From Clostridium cadaveris (GTDB lineage Bacteria; Bacillota; Clostridia; Clostridiales; Clostridiaceae): a DNA stretch of 64,000 nt. The notes under the pieces are model-generated. The model ran no database searches. It was not told the DNA's origin and saw only the letters and a program-made list of their open reading frames with translations. The translations under genes were made by a program, and so were the position numbers. The stretch spans positions 872,501 to 936,500 of the forward strand of contig NZ_CP076620.1 in NCBI RefSeq assembly GCF_020911725.1, written 5' to 3'. This document shows positions 62,044 through 64,000 of the stretch, in pieces; within the stretch, counting starts at the first letter, position 1, and the number at the start of each line of letters is the position of its first letter.

Positions 62044-62087
62044 AAATCCTTGAAGGTTGAAATCACTTTCAAGGATTTGTATTTTTA
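62044..62087 (+). terminator. Terminator after the amino-acid permease
   Basis: AAATCCTTGAA and TTCAAGGATTT form a perfect 11-bp stem with a 13-nt loop, followed by GTATTTTTAAAT. Confidence 0.85.
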
Positions 62088-62107
62088 AATAAAAATTAGA
62101 TAAATTA

Positions 62108-62136
62108 TTGACTTTATCAATTTAGCGTGGTAAAGT
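62108..62136 (+). promoter_or_regulatory. Promoter with inverted repeat, amino-acid ABC importer operon
   Basis: TTGACT and TAAAGT are 17 nt apart. The arms ACTTTA (62111-62116) and TAAAGT (62131-62136) form an inverted repeat covering most of the promoter, so a repressor could bind there. No riboswitch or T-box was recognised. Confidence 0.5.
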
Positions 62137-62170
62137 GTTAAAGTATACTATGAGTTTAGGGGGAATAAAT

Positions 62171-62980
62171 ATGAAATCAAATATAAAAGTTATAAAAAAA
62201 ATAACAGTAATTATAATGTTAGTATTATTATCAGTAAATGTTGTGGCATGTTGTAAAGATAGTGTAAAAGCTGATGAAAATAATGATACTGTAATAATAG
62301 GACTAGATGATACATTTGTTCCTATGGGATATAAAGATGAAAAGGGAGAGATTGTAGGATTTGATGTGGATTTAGCCAAAGAGATATTTAAAAGAAGCGG
62401 AAGAAAAGTTAAGTTTCAGCCTGTGGATTGGACTATGAAAGAATCAGAATTAAATCAAGGAAACATAGATCTCATATGGAATGGATACAGTGTAACAGAA
62501 GAAAGAAAAGAGCAGGTTAAATTTTCTGATGCATATTTAGACAATAGACAAGTAATCATAGTTTTAGCTACTTCAAAGCTTTCATCTAAGGAGGATTTAA
62601 AAGGTGCTAAAGTTGGAACACAAAGTGAATCAAGCTCCTTAGAAGCAATAAATAAAGATCAGGAATTAACAAGGAACTTTAAAGATGGACAACTAGTGTT
62701 GTTTGATACTTATAATGATGCCCTTATGGATTTAGACGCAGGTAGACTTGATGCTGTAGTTGTTGATGAAATATTAGCAAGATATTACATGAAACAAAGA
62801 GGCGAAGAAAGGTTTAAAATATTAAACGGTGACTTTGGAAAGGAAATTTATGCTGTAGGAGCAAGAAAAGACGATGAAGAGCTGATTAATGATATAAATA
62901 AGTATTATAAAGAAATTAAGGAAGATGGCACTGGAGAAAATATATGTAATAAATGGTTTGGAGAAAACATATTGAAATAG
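62171..62980 (+). CDS. Polar amino-acid ABC transporter substrate-binding lipoprotein
   Basis: Binding lipoprotein of 269 residues. A signal peptide with lipobox VVAC (Cys about 27) precedes an SBP_bac_3 fold: DTVIIGLDDTFVPMGYKDEKGEIVGFDVDLAKEI near 40, NQGNIDLIWNGYSVTEERKEQVKFSDAYLD near 97, LKGAKVGTQSESSS near 147 and LDAGRLDAVVVDE near 195. It would sit on the outer membrane face and deliver a polar amino acid such as cystine or glutamine. The ATG follows GGGGGAATAAAT; an earlier ATG has no site. First gene of a three-gene operon. Confidence 0.9.
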   Translation: MKSNIKVIKKITVIIMLVLLSVNVVACCKDSVKADENNDTVIIGLDDTFVPMGYKDEKGEIVGFDVDLAKEIFKRSGRKVKFQPVDWTMKESELNQGNIDLIWNGYSVTEERKEQVKFSDAYLDNRQVIIVLATSKLSSKEDLKGAKVGTQSESSSLEAINKDQELTRNFKDGQLVLFDTYNDALMDLDAGRLDAVVVDEILARYYMKQRGEERFKILNGDFGKEIYAVGARKDDEELINDINKYYKEIKEDGTGENICNKWFGENILK

Positions 62981-63013
62981 AATTATTTAAATTTTGATGG
63001 GAGACTTAAAGAT

Positions 63014-63655
63014 ATGCAAATGATAGTAGAATTAATGCCTCAGTTTTTATCTGGACTTTTAATGACCTTGAAGGTATTTATATTTACAATAATTCTTGCA
63101 ATGCCATTAGGCGTCATCACAGCAATAGGAAGGTTATCTAAGATAAAAATTATTTCTAGAGTTACAGAGATTTATATATGGATAATGAGAGGAACACCTT
63201 TATTGCTTCAGGTAGTATTTATATACTTTGGACTTCCTGTTATAGGTATAAAATTTGATAGATTTGCAGCTATAATAATAGCTTTTGTTTTAAATTATGG
63301 AGCCTACTTTGGAGAAATATTTCGAGGTGGAATAAGTTCTATAGATCAAGGACAGTATGAAGGTGGAGAAGTATTGGGAATGACACCGAGTAATATATTC
63401 TTTAGAATAATTTTTCCTCAAGCTGTAAAAAGGATAATTCCAGCTGTTTCTAATGAAATAATAACGTTAGTAAAAGATACTTCCTTGGTTTATATTGTAG
63501 GACTTGATGAATTGTTGAGAGTTGCCAAAATAGCATCTAACAGGGAAGCGTCTCTTATACCTCTATTATTAGCAGGTGTTGTTTATCTTATAATAGTAGG
63601 GGCTTTGACTAAGATGCTTAGAAATGTAGAAGGAAAATATAATTACTATAGTTAG
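63014..63655 (+). CDS. Polar amino-acid ABC transporter permease
   Basis: Membrane subunit of 213 residues with about five membrane segments. The HisM-type start (LMPQFLSGLLMTLKVFIFTIILAMPLGVITAIG), YIWIMRGTPLLLQVVFIYFGLP near 57 and the EAA loop (EGGEVLGMTPSNIFFRIIFPQAVKRIIPAV near 117) identify it. It works as a homodimer or heterodimer with the ATPase encoded next; the intervening gap is 14 nt. A single permease gene suggests a homodimer. Confidence 0.92.
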   Translation: MQMIVELMPQFLSGLLMTLKVFIFTIILAMPLGVITAIGRLSKIKIISRVTEIYIWIMRGTPLLLQVVFIYFGLPVIGIKFDRFAAIIIAFVLNYGAYFGEIFRGGISSIDQGQYEGGEVLGMTPSNIFFRIIFPQAVKRIIPAVSNEIITLVKDTSLVYIVGLDELLRVAKIASNREASLIPLLLAGVVYLIIVGALTKMLRNVEGKYNYYS

Positions 63656-63669
63656 GAGATATAAGAGAA

Positions 63670-64000
63670 ATGCTTAGTATAACAGGGTTAAAGAAGAGTT
63701 TTGGAAAAGATATAGTATTGCAAGATATAAATCTAGAAGTTATGAATGGAGAAGTTACGGTAATAGTAGGGCCATCGGGAAGTGGGAAAACCACACTGTT
63801 GCGATGTATAAACGTCTTAGAGAAGTGTGATGGAGGTACAATTAAAATAAATAATGATTACATTTGTATTGATGGAAAATATGCTGATAAAAAACAGCTT
63901 AAAGAGGTTAGAAGAGAGATTGGACTAGTGTTTCAAGATTTTAATCTCTTTCCACATATGAGTGTTATAGAAAACCTAGTTGAAGCTCCTCAAAAAGTTT
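63670..64000 (+). CDS. Polar amino-acid ABC transporter ATP-binding protein, partial
   Basis: First 110 residues of the importer ATPase; the rest lies beyond the window. Walker A GPSGSGKTTLLR near 33 and the Q-loop GLVFQDFNLFPHMSVIENL near 88 are present, matching GlnQ/TcyC-type ATPases. The signature and Walker B motifs are not reached. AGGAGATATAAGAGAA precedes the ATG. Confidence 0.92.
   Translation, partial: MLSITGLKKSFGKDIVLQDINLEVMNGEVTVIVGPSGSGKTTLLRCINVLEKCDGGTIKINNDYICIDGKYADKKQLKEVRREIGLVFQDFNLFPHMSVIENLVEAPQKV

Noticed and set aside
1-64000. tRNA, rRNA, CRISPR arrays, prophage genes or defence systems
   Set aside because: None found. No regularly spaced repeats, cas genes, phage structural genes or restriction-modification genes could be recognised on either strand.

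Overview
The window is AT-rich, densely coding Firmicute DNA. Gene content, strong AGGAGG-type ribosome binding sites, TTG/GTG starts and rho-independent terminators point to a Clostridium-type anaerobe: an NADH-linked [FeFe] hydrogenase, PPi-type phosphofructokinase, clostridial ferredoxins, and no respiratory genes. No rRNA, tRNA or CRISPR was seen. The only intact mobile element is one IS3-family (IS150-like) insertion.

Layout. 1-2340 (minus): hydrogenase operon, with the catalytic subunit cut by the window edge. 2725-2967: remnant of a fetAB-like ABC exporter. 3222-7955: giant LPXTG surface protein with a PHP hydrolase core. 8046-11721: YibE/F membrane protein, THF riboswitch with folate transporter folT, alanine/sodium symporter. 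11764-17027: CarD-like regulator (minus), then a polyamine uptake operon (cupin-XRE regulator, potABCD). 17196-18103: ECF sigma and anti-sigma pair. 18253-21465: M-box (Mg2+) riboswitch, a possible 37-aa leader ORF and mgtA. 22216-23543: attenuator-like leader with two upstream ORFs ahead of rsgA. 23665-29123: two-component system, then VTC / DUF4956 / CotH. 29253-31364: ferredoxin-domain protein and CapA. 31536-39988: sugar locus with PepV, a glucose-family PTS permease, an epimerase and YitT on plus, a PRD regulator and FSA-like transaldolase on minus, then an iron alcohol dehydrogenase. 40208-55462: envelope and housekeeping genes (polysaccharide deacetylase, cardiolipin synthase, RidA, two LTA-synthase-like sulfatases, HTH-TPR regulator, DUF3006, signal peptidase I, a second PepV, FtsH, HelD). 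55741-60409: PPi-PFK, the IS element, deoC and a SorC/DeoR-type regulator. 60537-64000: YjeM-like amino-acid permease and a polar amino-acid ABC importer whose ATPase runs off the edge.

The most notable structures are regulatory. The rsgA leader has a tiny upstream ORF, a competing hairpin, a terminator and a second ORF overlapping rsgA. The mgtA leader adds an ORF and hairpins after its M-box. The IS element sits exactly in the loop of the pfk terminator with a 3-bp target duplication. CcpA-like cre sites occur upstream of the pepV-PTS operon (overlapping its -35) and of pfk, and these two leaders also share a second 17-bp motif. I saw no clear evidence of a wholly new defence or biosynthetic system. 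The best candidates for undescribed biology are the rsgA attenuator, the VTC-DUF4956-CotH module and the PHP surface protein.
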